Assembly: GCA_021186555.1 (NCBI GenBank)
Contig: JAJKFL010000124.1
Location: 32,501-96,500, forward strand
DNA length: 64,000 nt
Direction: 5' to 3'
DNA from: Reticulitermes speratus
Taxonomy: Eukaryota > Arthropoda > Insecta > Blattodea > Rhinotermitidae
The position numbers and the translations under genes are program-made. The notes below the pieces were generated by a model. The model made no database searches, had not been told where the DNA came from, and saw only the letters and a list, made by a program, of their open reading frames with translations. Positions 52,063-62,872 of the stretch are shown here, in pieces (within the stretch, counting starts at the first letter, position 1; each line of letters begins with the position of its first letter).

Positions 52063-55000
52063 TCTTCAAATTGTGTGACTCAATAACATGCTTCCAGTTT
52101 CTCCAGTACTGCTAATCCATCATAAAATACGTGAGGCTTACCTGGAATGTCATTGCCACTAGGGCACTTCTCTCTAATGACTTCTTTTAACTGCTGTACA
52201 ACTTCTCCTGAAGCCAAGTCTTTCAGTGGCAAATTGAATGATTCTGGTAAATGGCAAATTTCAAACTCCTGAGGCGATCTTACATCATCCAGGATGTGTG
52301 GTTCGCTGCAAGTAGCTTGATACGTACGTGCAGAAATCCTGTCTGTATCGTCAAGAAGATGAATACTGGCAAGCTGTAAGGAATAAACATTGGGCAGTAT
52401 AAATGCAATGAGATTCTTTGACTCACTAAGAAACCCTCCAATAGCAGGACACAATCATACATTGAACTGCATGTACGTCATCCTGTACCAATTCTGTACG
52501 TAATCCAGAGAGTTTATTGCAGTTTCTGTAGTACGAACTGTTTATCACATACAGATCCATCTTCAGTCCACTGCAAAACCATCAGAGTAAGATATGATGT
52601 TGACAATGAGGAGTCATAGAAATTGTTCAAACTGTTCAAATTATTTGAATTGTTCGAACTGTTGTCCAACATGTTCAAGCACATTTCACATCTCCTAAGC
52701 AATACTGCATAAATAAAGTTGTGTTGATTGCTGGAAAGTAAGTATAATCGCAGCAAAGCAATATAGTAAAACCCCGATTTAATGTTCCTACATTTAGTGA
52801 AATCACGGATTTAGTGATGATTTTTTCATGTCCCGACAATAGCTCCATATAAACAATGTAACCTCCATTTAATGAAACCTCGATTTAGTGAAATATATTC
52901 TAATCCCCTAGCAATTCATTGAGTTTTACTGTATCTAGGACATCCTGCATATTAATCGAACTTCAGCTCATAAGTTAACGCCACTATGAAGGCAGTGCAC
53001 AGTCATACAGGGGTGCACTAATTCCAGGCGCCTGGTCACTTGGGAAACTAAATTTTGTACAGTGGCACCTAATATTTGTGGGTCCTCAGTATGGAACTTG
53101 CTTCATGTCACTATTCTGGCAACTAGGTGACTCCTAGATTTCTTGGGGAAATTTGTCCACCCCTGTTCATATGAGTGTGAAAATTCAAATGGTCACATGT
53201 TCTTAGTCACTGCAGAAGAAAATGTACATCTAATACATTCCAAGGAAATAAAAAAACAGAAAAATTACTTCATCATTGGCCTTTGAGCCACAGAACTGTT
53301 CATAGTCGATCAGGGCTCACTGCTACAGACAGCACAGGATGGATTCCTGTTGCAGACACGAACTTTACGGAAAGAGCAATCAGAACAACCAAACAACAGC
53401 ACGCTCTTGGACAGGACACCTTCATGGCCCAGCAATAATCTTCACTGTCTCTAGGGCCTGTAGAACACCGATAATGCCTGGAACTAAAATATGACATTAT
53501 GAAAATAAAAAGATTCTCTAAAATGCAATGTCAACTAACTACATAAGTTACTATTAAAACAAACATTTGCAAATCAGCAAAATCATATCTTTCCAATTCC
53601 GTTACAGTGAAACACAGATTAAGAAAATAAAGTACAGTTGAATACATTCCAGTGATCAAGAGGCCTGTAACTTAGCACCTCAGCTATGGCTTCACCTGCA
53701 TAGGTGTCAAGGTGCACCAACATCAAAAGGGAATTGAAATGTCCATTATTGAACCCTAAGTAAAACTGGATAAAACTGTACACACGTGAGACTGTAGAGG
53801 GGCTGACAGACATATTTGGGGTGAAAGTGCAACATTAGAGAGATAAGAATGACACAAAAATCTGATAATACCTCAGGCTGTTTAAGGGCCTGCAACTGAG
53901 GTCTTAAAATAAAACAAATCATGGCAATTTCTGCGCATGAAAATGAAAACATTACAGTGACATAAAGTAACAGACTTGGCTATCCTCACACAATTAAGGT
54001 ATGCCACAATTACGAGGGCTAGTCAAAAAAGAGTGAGAATGAATTTATTACTCAGCAAATACATTAGGCAGAGTCCAACTTGATATGGTATTTTTCAAAG
54101 CAGTCCCCATCAAGCTGTATGCACTTGCTCCAACGTGTCTGCCAGTCCTGGAAGACGTGCTGGAACCCATTTTTGACATCGTCTTCAGAACCGCCTCCGC
54201 CCTCTTCAGAACGGCTGTTGAGGCGTCGAAACGCTAGCCCCGCAGCTCCGATTTCAGGCGAGGAAACAGAAAAAAGTCACACGGAGCAAGGTCCGGGCTG
54301 TACGGAGGGTGCGGCACACATTCGATGTTTTTTCGGGCAGTGACAGTTTTGAAGACCATGGCCGAACACATCCGACGAAAACGCCCTGAGCTGCATCCAT
54401 CTCGTTGGCGCCTACACCACGGTAATGCACGCCCTCACGTTTCGAATGTTGTTGCCCAGTATTTAGCCCGAAAAAACATCGAATGTGTGCCGCACCCTCC
54501 GTACAGCCCGGGCCTTGCTCCGTGTGACTTTTTTCTGTTTCCTCGCCTGAAATCGGAGCTGCGGGGCCAGCGTTTCGACTCCTCAACGGCCGTTCTGAAG
54601 AGGGCGGAGGCGGTTCTGAAGACGATGTCAAAAAATGGGTTCCAGCACGTCTTCCAGGACTGGCAGACACGTTGGACCAAGTGCATACAGCTCGATGGGG
54701 ACTACTTTGAAAAAGACCATATCAAGTTGGACTCTGCCTAACGTATTTGCTGAGTAATAAATTCATTCTCACTCCTTTTTGACTAGCCCTCGTACATACA
54801 TGCTTTTCTCCTGGTAACTGGGACCAAGTCCTCTGACCATATGCAGTTGTATATGAATAGCAGAAATGCCTTGTCTGTATGTGTGGGTGAAAGACCAACT
54901 GGTTATGAATACTGTAGTAACCAGAGACTGCAGCACAATAGCATTCTATTTAAAGATCTTAAAAATAGGGCTATAACTATCAGAACTACAAATATGTGTA

Positions 55001-58000
55001 AAGGTAAAGTTCACCCTAGAACAGGCCATGAAGGCCCAGAGGGGGAGTAGAGGTATAGGTATATTTCTTTAACCTTGGCGCTAGATGGGGTGGGTGGTCA
55101 ACACCACGCCCCAACCGCTTTACCACCGGGAATAACCCAGCACCCATTGTTCAGGAGGCTGGGTAGGCCCCAAGGCTGGTCTGGACAGGTGCTGAAAATC
55201 TCACCCCCACTGGGATTCGATCCCCGGACCGTCCAGCTCGTAGCGAGTCGCTATAACCAACTACACTATCCTGGCCCACACAAATATGTGCAAAATGAGA
55301 AGCATTTGCATCGGTGATGTCTGTCTGTGATACTTGTATAATGATGGCACCACCAACAGAGATGCTAGGTATGGAGGCACAACTAAGCATTCCTCACACA
55401 CCAGAGTTTATTCCACAGATATGAACAAGCGGACTCGGAAAGTATAAAAACACAAGGTTGCCATGTTGTTTGCTTGGCTTCACATACATGCTCAGTCTCA
55501 GCCAGAGAAGTTATGAGCTTTTCCTTGGAGGCTGCCTTAAGTAACAAGGTTTCAGGTTTTCATGGCAATTGTTCCTTGGAGCCTGTCTTAAGTAACAAGG
55601 TTTCAGGTTTTCATGGCAGTTGTTCCTTGGAGCCTGCCTTAAGTAACAAGGTTTCAGGTTTTCATGGCAGTTGTTCCTTGGAGCCTGCCTTAAGTAACAA
55701 GGTTTCAGGTTTTCATGGCAGTTGTTCCTTGGAGCCTGCCTTAAGTAACAAGGTTTCAGGTTTTCATGCCAGTTGTTCCTTGGAGCCTGCCTTAAGTAAC
55801 AAGGTTTCAGGTTTTCATGGCAGTTGTTCCTTGGAGCCTGCCTTAAGTAACAAGGTTTCAGGTTTTCATGGCAGTTGTTCCTTGGAGCCTGCCTTAAGTA
55901 ACAAGGTTTCAGGTTTTCATGGCAGTTGTTCCTTGGAGCCTGCCTTAAGTAACAAGGTTTCAGGTTTTCATGGCAGTTGTGCCTTGGAGCCTGTCTAAGT
56001 AAAAAGGTTTCAGGTTTTCATGGCAGTTGTTCAAATAATGGTTGTCTTTCGGGTTTCTACATCGTGTAGTGATTAAATGTTCGAATGTTGCAGAGGAACC
56101 TACTGCCTCCATTTGTGGGTGACGGCTCCAGGAAGGAGAGGAGGGGAACAGGAGATAGGATTGCCCCTGAGCCAGTGGGAGTTCAGAATTTTGAAAACAG
56201 CCCTTTTCAGAGCTCAACCAGTGAAAATAATACGACCACTGGGAAGTAGTAGGTAGCCAGTGATATACCGTATTCATATGGGCAGTGGTGTCGAAGTGAT
56301 CAAGTTGTTGTGTCCAGAAGACAAGACCAGTCCTTTCTCACACTGATCATTCACGATCCATCATTACCTGCACCCAGTACTCCTCCATCCCCACAATTTC
56401 TGACAGTTTCAGGTGGCGGCGGCACCGGAAACAAGCAACGGTAGCACGGTCCATTACTGTAACTGTACACCATCAGTTGGCCTTCCAGTTGCAAAGCACT
56501 TCCAGACACAAGAGGATCACTGGCCAAAACACATGCATCGTTGAGCAGGTACCTAGTTGCCAAATTATCTGTTGCATCGATGACTACATCATACTGCCTT
56601 ATTATGTCAAGTGCATTCGAGCTATCAATCTGGATGTCATATGCCGTGACATCTACAAAACTATTCAGTCTGAAAAATTGAAAGGTCATAGTTAATGGAC
56701 ACAAAGCAGCAATGTGAGATATTAGTTTATGATCATCCCGTAGCTCGTCAATTTGGAAACTTAATATTTAACAGCATTAATCACACATCATCACGAATAT
56801 CTGACCATGTTACAGTATTAATGAACCTCAGATAAACAGTAATCACCTGTATTATGTACCACAATATTGGTTCTTGGAAAATCTGTCAACACCATCGATG
56901 TCCAGTGATGTCAACCATTATAAGGCCATGGTTTCTGCATTCTCCTCTATTCCCAAAATCCAATCTGTTACTTGTTATTGAAGAGGGAGGGAGGGGGGGG
57001 GCATCGACATTGTCCAAAACAGGGAAATGCCGTACAGAATCAAGTAAAGCAAGACCACAGTTTAATCACCATCACATCAGCATGGACAGAATGTCAAAAA
57101 TCCTGAAAATATTGCCTACGCCTTATGTGAAGCTATGATATGCACGGCAATCAAATAGCACACATAATATTCATTTCAAGAATATACAAACCTTTGGAAG
57201 GTAGGCTGGGATAGCGTAGTCGGTATAACAACTTGCTATGGGCTGGACGGTTCGGGGATCGAATCCAGGTGGGGGCGAGATTTTCTGCACCAGTCCAGAC
57301 TGGCCCTGGGGCCTACCCAAACTCCTATACAATGGGTAACGGGTCTCTTTCCCAGGGTAAAGCGGCCGGGCGTGGAGTTGACCACCCACCCTCATCTAGT
57401 GCCACGGTTAAAGAAAGAGTAGAGCTAAACTTCTACTCCCCCTCTGGGCCTTCATGGCCCATTCTAGGAAGAACTTTACCTTTACCTATACCTTCACCTT
57501 TACAAACCTTTGGAAGAACAAACAAAATAACAATCACCTCCTGAGAGATTCAGCTGCAGAAAACACCTTTGGTTGGCCACTACCAGTTTCAGAATGAAGT
57601 AATTGGCGATGCAAGTTGTTCAGTTTCACCTTATCGTAGTCAACTATTCCAATACGACCTGGACAGATACACAACACGATACATATGACACACGAATCAA
57701 AGCGTCACTCTGATTACATGAAACAGATACTGACCATAGCACAAGTGTGGGCCACATTGCACAGCAACTGTTTCATAAAACACAGTGCAGCTACCAGATG
57801 TCTGTAACGTATTCTCATTGCATAGATGGATGGACTGGCGGACAACCATAGTACATTAGCATATTCAGTTAATTTACAGGTTACTTACCTACTCCTGCTC
57901 CTGTCAAGTATAAGGCTGACGGACAGCCCAGCCCCCCAGCTCCAACAATCAACACAGATGAATTATTCACGGTTTGTTGACCTGAAATGTAGTTATTGGC

Positions 58001-61000
58001 TGTGAAGATAAAAGTGTTAACAGTCTTGATATGTAGAAGGGACAGACAAGAATAATGCAAACCTCAAGACTTGGTGATGCTTCGCTTGCATAAAAGCTTT
58101 AATTTTTTATTGTTCTGTGCGAAGAAAAACTGTTACCTCACCTCGTCACTGAATCCAAGCCTCCTATTTTACATTGGAAGGCCGTGCCACATAGATATCG
58201 GAGCATTCCTTTGAAAAATGGGATCATACCTCATTCTACTGACTACTGCAAATATTTCTGCAATTTCAACATGTCGGCCACAACAAACAATGTGAACAGG
58301 TCCTGGACATACATGTGTACATTAAAGGGTCTGCTTCATCAGATATGTTGCCTCCATATGGTTTTCCGCATGCAACAATATAGAATTAATAGCTTTGTGA
58401 CACTTGCCCTCCACTGTCAGGACAGCCCTGACATTAAACAGTTCTGGTTCTGCTCCTTGTTGGGGTTCCCCGGACAAGAATTTCTACTATGTTTTATCAT
58501 GTGTCGGAGGCCAGATGACAATATTGAGACTAAGTACACTATTTCTGTATATTCTGGCAACATATTTTACCAAGTTCCATAGTGTTTCATGATCTGTGTG
58601 ACCAATGTCGCACTAACTAACTAACTAAATAACTCCATGGAGCAGAGTCCTTCTTGAGAAGCTAACAGTCGTCAACTAGTCAAGAAATTCCTCGCATTTT
58701 ATGGAACCCGGAGATTCATTACAGCATTCATGACAGCCCGCCACCTGTCCCTATCCTGAGCCATATCAATCCAGTCCATGGCCCCCATCCCACTTCTTGA
58801 AGACCCATTTTAATATTATCCTCCCATCTATGCCTGGGTCTTCCAAGTGGTCTCCTTACCTCAGGTCTCCCCACCAAAATTCTGTATGCATCTCTCCCCT
58901 CACCCATACATGCTACATGCCCCACCCACCTCATTTTTCTCGATTTGATCACCTGAATAATATTTGGTGATGAGTACAGATCATTAAGTTCCTCGTTATA
59001 GACTTCTGTTGCACTCATAACAAATAAAACAGAGCTGTGCAGGTAGACTGGCCTAAGAACGAACATCAAAGTCTTACAGGATGTTATGCCATGTTGACTG
59101 GTTACCATTTAGCAGATGACATAGCATAAAATGCAGTGAGACGCAGATCATCATCAACACAGCTGTACAAACTTCACATTTCGCACATGTAGCATATTTG
59201 AGGAATAAGGGTTACAAACAACCTGAAACATAAATAACAGATCTTACCTTACCTTTCATCCCAATTTCTGGCATGATAATCTGCCTACTATACTTGTCAA
59301 TTTCTATGTTTGTTACTGTCTTGTTGGGTCCACTTCTGTCAGTCTCTTCATATATCTGGAAGGAACCGCGGACAGAATGTAGTCTGTCACAGGTATAATG
59401 GCACGTACTGCGGTAACCACATTACTTGCTACTTCAGCTCCCTAACACTGTACACGACGCAACTGGCACAGCATGGTCACTGCTAAGGTTACCTCAGAAT
59501 GCCATGGAGTGTTATAAATTTTTCAAAAATATTTACTATGCTTGAAGTACAATCATAGAATGAGTGACTGTGGTGATTTCTAAAATGATCATAAAATGCT
59601 TGATGGAGCATGCACAGTGCTTCCCCTTTCACAAGATTGCCTCTTCATGCCAATGCAAACAACTAACAAGTAATCTGGTCACTACAAGACATGCTGCAGA
59701 TATAGTATAAAGAAAATGACAGTCATATTACTGATAAGCAAACAGAAGTCTGTTTCTGATGAAAGAAGTTTTTCAATGTTTCACATCCTGTCAATTCCAC
59801 CAAGATTAAAATCAGTAAATGGTAAACATGGTGTGAAGTGGAAATTCAAAGGATGACAATAATTCTCCTTTGTGGACAATTCTCTGCTTCATTCAGGTTG
59901 AAGTGCTCATCAATTTTGTAGCTGGTCTAATTCCATTTAAGGTGTTTTGAATTAATCCAGTTTTCTTTTTTAAACAGGCATTACTATACCTGAGAATAAC
60001 AACTCCTGAATTGATGGCTAGTCTGAAAATAAATTTCTGTGACAATGGTCATCTTTCTTGGGTTTAAATCTTGGAATAGAATGGAAAAATTGGCAATGAG
60101 AAAGACCGTATTCTTAGAACTGGCATTAGTTTTAACTCTCTGGCTGCCAGATTACTACTTGCAAAGGAATATAAAAAGCATTCTGTCCTCAGCTTCAAAA
60201 ACTCATTCACATTATTGCAATTCATTCCTCCTGACCAAGGATGTTGAATTTAATGTTACATTCCAAATTATCAACATGACTAATATTACAGAATAAAAGG
60301 AAACAAGCTACAAAACATGTGCATTGCATAACGATTGTGATGCACATGTTCCCTTTCAATTAATTATCTAAAAAAAATAAAGGTTTAAATTTTAATAAAG
60401 CAACAGCTGCAGCATCATTATAAATAAACACACATGGACATACATACAAATCCATAAATTCAGATGGACAGAAATTTTCATTATGATCATCAATAAGATA
60501 TGTCAGTAACTGACTGCTGAATATACAATTCCAAACTGTAAGCATAAACTGGGGGCATGCCATACCACTGTGACAGAGAACTCAATGAACGTGAAAGAGA
60601 CAGAATGCCTGTTCCTACAAATTTCGATGTTAAAATTTAATGCAGACTAAAATCCGACGGACAGCCATCAGTAAATGTTGCCTCACACGAGCTCAAGTCA
60701 AAACACATGGCCTAATATAACCTAAACCTAAGAGTTAGCACTCAAACCCAAGTAACAAGAACAAACGTAACAAGAACAAACCTAGTACTGTATATAGACA
60801 ATTACAGACCGTGCCGGAAGAAGACAAATATGTGTTACCATAACTTTGTTACTGCATCATCTACAGTGGTCACGAGTATGACACTGTAAAGTAAACAACA
60901 TAGCATCTGAATCACAAAGTGCTTTCTGAATACCAAAATCCACGTCACTAAGCACAATCCTGAAAATTAATCTCACAATCACTCCAAGATTCACCTGCAC

Positions 61001-61113
61001 TACATTTTCACAATTCTAACCTGATCCAGATGCTGTCGTAACATAGCTTCCTTCTCCATTAGTTGCTTCTTCAAATTCAATATTTCGTCCAGAAGCAATT
61101 CAGGGGGTTCCAT
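49193..61113 (-). CDS. MOCS3: MOCS3, E1-like adenylyltransferase and sulfurtransferase (8 exons)
   Basis: Exons on the minus strand: 61,113-61,021; 59,355-59,253; 57,981-57,889; 57,658-57,538; 56,669-56,368; 53,483-53,269; 52,373-52,142; 49,345-49,193. All introns are GT-AG and phases join. The sum is ~1,312 bp, ~437 codons, close to the usual 430-460. The N-terminal half is a ThiF/MoeB-type domain: YSRQIIMPE, the nucleotide loop [21 protein letters not shown], zinc Cys pairs CYRC and CAVC, and the Cys of RNCGDGG expected to carry the acyl intermediate. The C-terminal half is a rhodanese domain with the persulfide Cys in VVCRLGNDSQ and a VDPSFPVY end. The cytosolic enzyme adenylates and thiocarboxylates MOCS2A and URM1. 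Frame discrepancies occur in exon 6 (one extra G at IAG-HEG, plus a short loss near SEP) and exon 8 (one extra T after CRL); they may be sequencing errors or real lesions. Confidence 0.9.
50124..50165. repeat. 18-bp perfect hairpin at the 5' edge of the R4-like fragment
   Basis: AGTGTTGTGTTCCATTTC, six bases (gatgga), then its exact reverse complement. The right arm is the start of the retroelement sequence. It follows a (GAT)n tract. It looks like a 5' inversion made when the truncated element inserted. Confidence 0.75.
50124..51935 (+). mobile_element. R4/Dong-like non-LTR retrotransposon, 5'-truncated and frameshifted
   Basis: The + strand frames give reverse-transcriptase blocks [16 protein letters not shown] and [10 protein letters not shown] (YMDD box), then [10 protein letters not shown] and the thumb region. 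Near the end are [13 protein letters not shown] and [12 protein letters not shown], the PD..D elements of a restriction-like endonuclease, as in R2/R4-clade elements. Several frameshifts and stops kill it. It ends in (AAT)n followed by (AGT)n. It sits in MOCS3 intron 7, antisense to the gene. N-terminal zinc-finger and Myb regions are missing. Confidence 0.8.
52031..52061. repeat. (AGT)n microsatellite
   Basis: About ten uninterrupted agt units between the R4-like fragment and MOCS3 exon 7. The left copy lacks a comparable run, as read. Confidence 0.85.
52142..52373 (-). CDS. MOCS3: MOCS3 exon 7, rhodanese N-terminal part
   Basis: Acceptor ttccttacag, donor gtaagcctc. Encodes [19 protein letters not shown], then [18 protein letters not shown] and CPSGNDIP, the first half of the rhodanese fold. 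Confidence 0.88.
52764..52931 (-). mobile_element. Pogo-like MITE B, 168 bp
   Basis: An inverted relative of the element at 48,205 (shared 'tgatgattttttcatgtccc' and 'atagctccatataaac' read on opposite strands). TAGTAAAACCCCG and TTTTACTG ends, TA on both sides. In MOCS3 intron 6. Confidence 0.78.
52995..53165 (+). repeat. Dispersed repeat in MOCS3 intron 6
   Basis: Shares 'ggggtgcac', 'ggcgcctggtcacttgggaa', 'ctaaattttgtacagtgg' and 'ttctggcaactag' with copies near 23,580 and 39,940 (inverted). Type not determined. Confidence 0.5.
53269..53483 (-). CDS. MOCS3: MOCS3 exon 6, zinc-site exon
   Basis: Acceptor atattttag, donor gtaatttt. Encodes [35 protein letters not shown] and [13 protein letters not shown]. 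An extra G after IAG and a short deletion after SEP interrupt the frame; the left copy has more sequence at the second point (gtgtgaaaaaaggg). Confidence 0.8.
54013..54792 (+). mobile_element. Palindromic mariner (inverted-dimer) element, 780 bp
   Basis: TA flanks both ends (54,011-54,012 and 54,793-54,794), and the left copy shows the empty site with a single TA (~12,071). The first 326 bp (54,013-54,338) are the inverted complement of the last 327 bp (54,466-54,792), separated by 127 bp. Both arms derive from the 3' half of a mariner. The right arm plus spacer reads the C-terminal half of a DD34D transposase (frame 54,325-54,741): LHHGNARPH in place of the catalytic HHDN, then [13 protein letters not shown]. 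The catalytic Asp of the first block is Gly, and the N-terminal half is missing, so no active transposase is made. It lies in MOCS3 intron 5. A transcript would fold into a long hairpin. Confidence 0.88.
54999..55279 (-). mobile_element. tRNA-derived SINE, reverse, 11-bp target duplication
   Basis: Flanked by acaaatatgtg at 54,988-54,998 and 55,280-55,290. The minus-strand head reads 'gatagtgtagttggttatag' and 'ggggatcgaatcccag'; the tail is ctttaccttta. In MOCS3 intron 5, same sense as the gene. Confidence 0.82.
55521..56029 (+). repeat. 51-bp minisatellite, ten units
   Basis: Units start every 51 bp from 55,521 to 55,980 (ttccttggagcctgccttaa ... ttcatggcagttg). Most units are identical; the first and last carry a few changes. 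Because 51 is a multiple of three the array is open in one frame (17-residue repeats), but it lies in MOCS3 intron 5 and I do not consider it coding. The left copy also has about ten units. Confidence 0.9.
56368..56669 (-). CDS. MOCS3: MOCS3 exon 5, adenylation core
   Basis: Acceptor atttttcag, donor gtaatgatg. One open frame: [67 protein letters not shown]. It contains the first zinc Cys pair and the thioester Cys. Confidence 0.92.
57201..57500 (+). mobile_element. tRNA-derived SINE with 16-bp target duplication
   Basis: Direct repeats tacaaacctttggaag at 57,185-57,200 and 57,501-57,516. The head includes 'gatagcgtagtcggtataac' and 'gggatcgaatccagg'. The tail is ctttaccttt. Clean partner of 14,364-14,664. 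Confidence 0.88.
57538..57658 (-). CDS. MOCS3: MOCS3 exon 4
   Basis: Acceptor ctgtccag, donor gtgattg. Encodes [19 protein letters not shown] and SAAESLRR, following the nucleotide loop. The join to exon 5 gives SLRRLNSFV. Confidence 0.88.
57889..57981 (-). CDS. MOCS3: MOCS3 exon 3, nucleotide-binding loop
   Basis: Acceptor acatttcag, donor gtaagtaac. Encodes [20 protein letters not shown] and [10 protein letters not shown]. Missing from the left copy. Confidence 0.9.
58613..59025 (-). mobile_element. LINE 3' ORF end and 3' UTR
   Basis: The minus-strand frame reads [35 protein letters not shown] and [13 protein letters not shown], a C-terminal signature common in insect non-LTR reverse transcriptase ORFs. 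It is followed by a 3' UTR and a (TTAG)n-like tail at 58,613-58,627. 5'-truncated; in MOCS3 intron 2, same strand as the gene. Clade not assigned with confidence. Confidence 0.7.
59253..59355 (-). CDS. MOCS3: MOCS3 exon 2
   Basis: Acceptor ggttccttccag, donor gtaaggtaag. Encodes [16 protein letters not shown] and [15 protein letters not shown], the start of the E1-like domain. Missing from the left copy. Confidence 0.88.
61021..61113 (-). CDS. MOCS3: MOCS3 exon 1, start codon
   Basis: ATG at 61,113-61,111 with the context cacaATGG. 31 codons, [12 protein letters not shown] to LRQHLDQ, donor gttagaattg. An upstream in-frame start is not seen. Confidence 0.85.
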
Positions 61114-61677
61114 TGTGACCTAATGCAACCTGAACTTGAAATGGGCAAAGACGCAGGAATTACAATAGTGTCTACACCACTCACACTGATCGAATAATAA
61201 AACTCACGTCAGGTTACTTCGTCACACCATACGTAAAAAAAATAGTAACACGCATTCCAGACTAGCACCTACACGAAAAAAAAAACAACGTTGTATAGAA
61301 GAAAGTACTGTTGCATATTCTGACACAGGCGAAAACAGTACAGTATGTAACATAACCTACATCAAGAAATAGAAATATGTACCTAACCCCCACAACTCCC
61401 ACCTAACGTAAACAAGCCCGCCGGACGGTAGCCATACTGCCAACATTGATACCATGTGACCAAAACATCGGCCGCGAAAATATGAAAGGTAATTCAGCTA
61501 TGTTTATGTAAAGTTACTATACAAATGGCGCGTTTGCGGAGGTACTCGTAGTTCAAAAATGTCTATAACCTTGAAATGACGAGAAAAAGTAGAACTGTAA
61601 CCTCCTTGGATAAAATTAATTTTTGAAACTTATAATAGTAAAATGCGTGCCTCAATTCTGTAGGTTTTACCATACAG

Positions 61678-61895
61678 GTCAGCTTAATTTGCATAGTGAC
61701 TACTTTGCAGCCTGTACTACCGAGGAACCAGAATTCGATTCTCGGTGGAAGCAATATTTTTTTATGTTTTCTCCAGTGTCCTGTCTCCTGTCCAATGGGT
61801 ACTGGGGTTCTTTGCCCAATTGTAAGTAGCTCGAGATGTGAAGCTTAAAACTCACCTCCTGTTACTGAGGTTAAGAATGCATGCAGCTACTCCCC
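61678..61895 (+). mobile_element. tRNA-derived SINE, second subfamily (right copy)
   Basis: Same insertion as 18,168-18,375 with a few substitutions. It lies upstream of the MOCS3 start codon (minus-strand gene), so it may affect the promoter region; this is inference. Confidence 0.65.
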
Positions 61896-62558
61896 CCTTG
61901 TTTAATATTTTGAGAAACAAATTGGTCCTTAAAACATGAAAAGTGACAGCCTCTCTGTTTTCCAGACAACAAGGAACCATATTTAAAACGGGTCATTAAC
62001 ATTAACCTTCGATTTGGAGAAAATTTATCCGTCACGTTATTAACAAATCCTTAAGGGAAATAATAGCTACAGTATAATTTACATCCCTTTGTCGGAATTT
62101 TGCTCAACCTTTGTGCTATCATTAACCGAGAGGAGGGTTTAAAATATTTAAAAATAACCTGCACGGCGATCATTGTATCAGACGGTATTCAGTGTGGTCG
62201 CTATGGTGATCAGACCATCCCTTTTGGCACGGTTAGAGCATCATGTGTGCCCTGATATAGTAACTGATATATTGTGTTCAAAGACCGTTCACCGATAATG
62301 AATATGTACATATATATAACATGTAATTACATCCCCATATTTATGGTTATTTTCTTTCAAAAAGGTTGAAATGTACACAGTAGTCTTATCCTTCGTTAAG
62401 GACGTAGGCTGCCTCCGAGATACTGTATACCAGGATCCACTACACTTATACAAATGTATTACAAAGAATTGCCTACATTTTAAATGTTTAACATTTTTAC
62501 ACCTTTCTACTGTATGCAAAGTTTACTAGTTTCTTTTTGTGCGGTGTTGCTTTGATTT

Positions 62559-62602
62559 GGTTCCCTGATGATGACCCTTGGGGATCGAAACATGTAGGAA
62601 TT
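62559..62602 (+). ncRNA. Hammerhead-ribozyme-like motif 2
   Basis: Same as the motif at 19,040 with one extra T in the stem II loop (GACCC-TTG-GGGATC), which makes the loop more favourable. Stem I GGTTCC/GGAATT and the ACATGT palindrome are unchanged between the two copies. Confidence 0.5.
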
Positions 62603-62731
62603 TTCAATGTGATACTGTAATATAAATATCTAAGGAACAGAACTGTGCATTTTCTTGGTGTAGTGTTTTGAATATGACGGCAGAGTTCTTAGCCCTACCC
62701 CCAAGGAAATTTCATGATACTCATTTCTGTT

Positions 62732-62872
62732 AGAGGCTGAGTGGACCTCAGGGCTACCGAAAGCGGAGAGGTCATTTGAAAATGTCCAAGGACCCTACCA
62801 GGAATCGAACCCGGAACCTCCCTATTGTGGCGCAATGCCTCAACCAATCGCGCCCCATTTCGATGCACCGTA
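62732..62872 (-). mobile_element. tRNA-derived SINE, third family (right copy)
   Basis: Same element as 19,206-19,352. B box gggttcgattcctgg is intact on the minus strand. Confidence 0.7.

Noticed and set aside
54080..54343. A second, divergent mariner gene on the minus strand
   Set aside because: It is the inverted arm of the same palindromic element, not an independent gene.
55474..55998. 174-codon frame of 17-residue repeats
   Set aside because: Lies in a MOCS3 intron and reflects a 51-bp minisatellite; no splice or start support.
57201..57300. tRNA gene calls at the heads of SINEs (also 14,364, 19,206, 55,200, 63,690)
   Set aside because: A and B boxes exist but acceptor stems do not pair and each head continues into a shared SINE body with an A/T-rich tail and target duplication.
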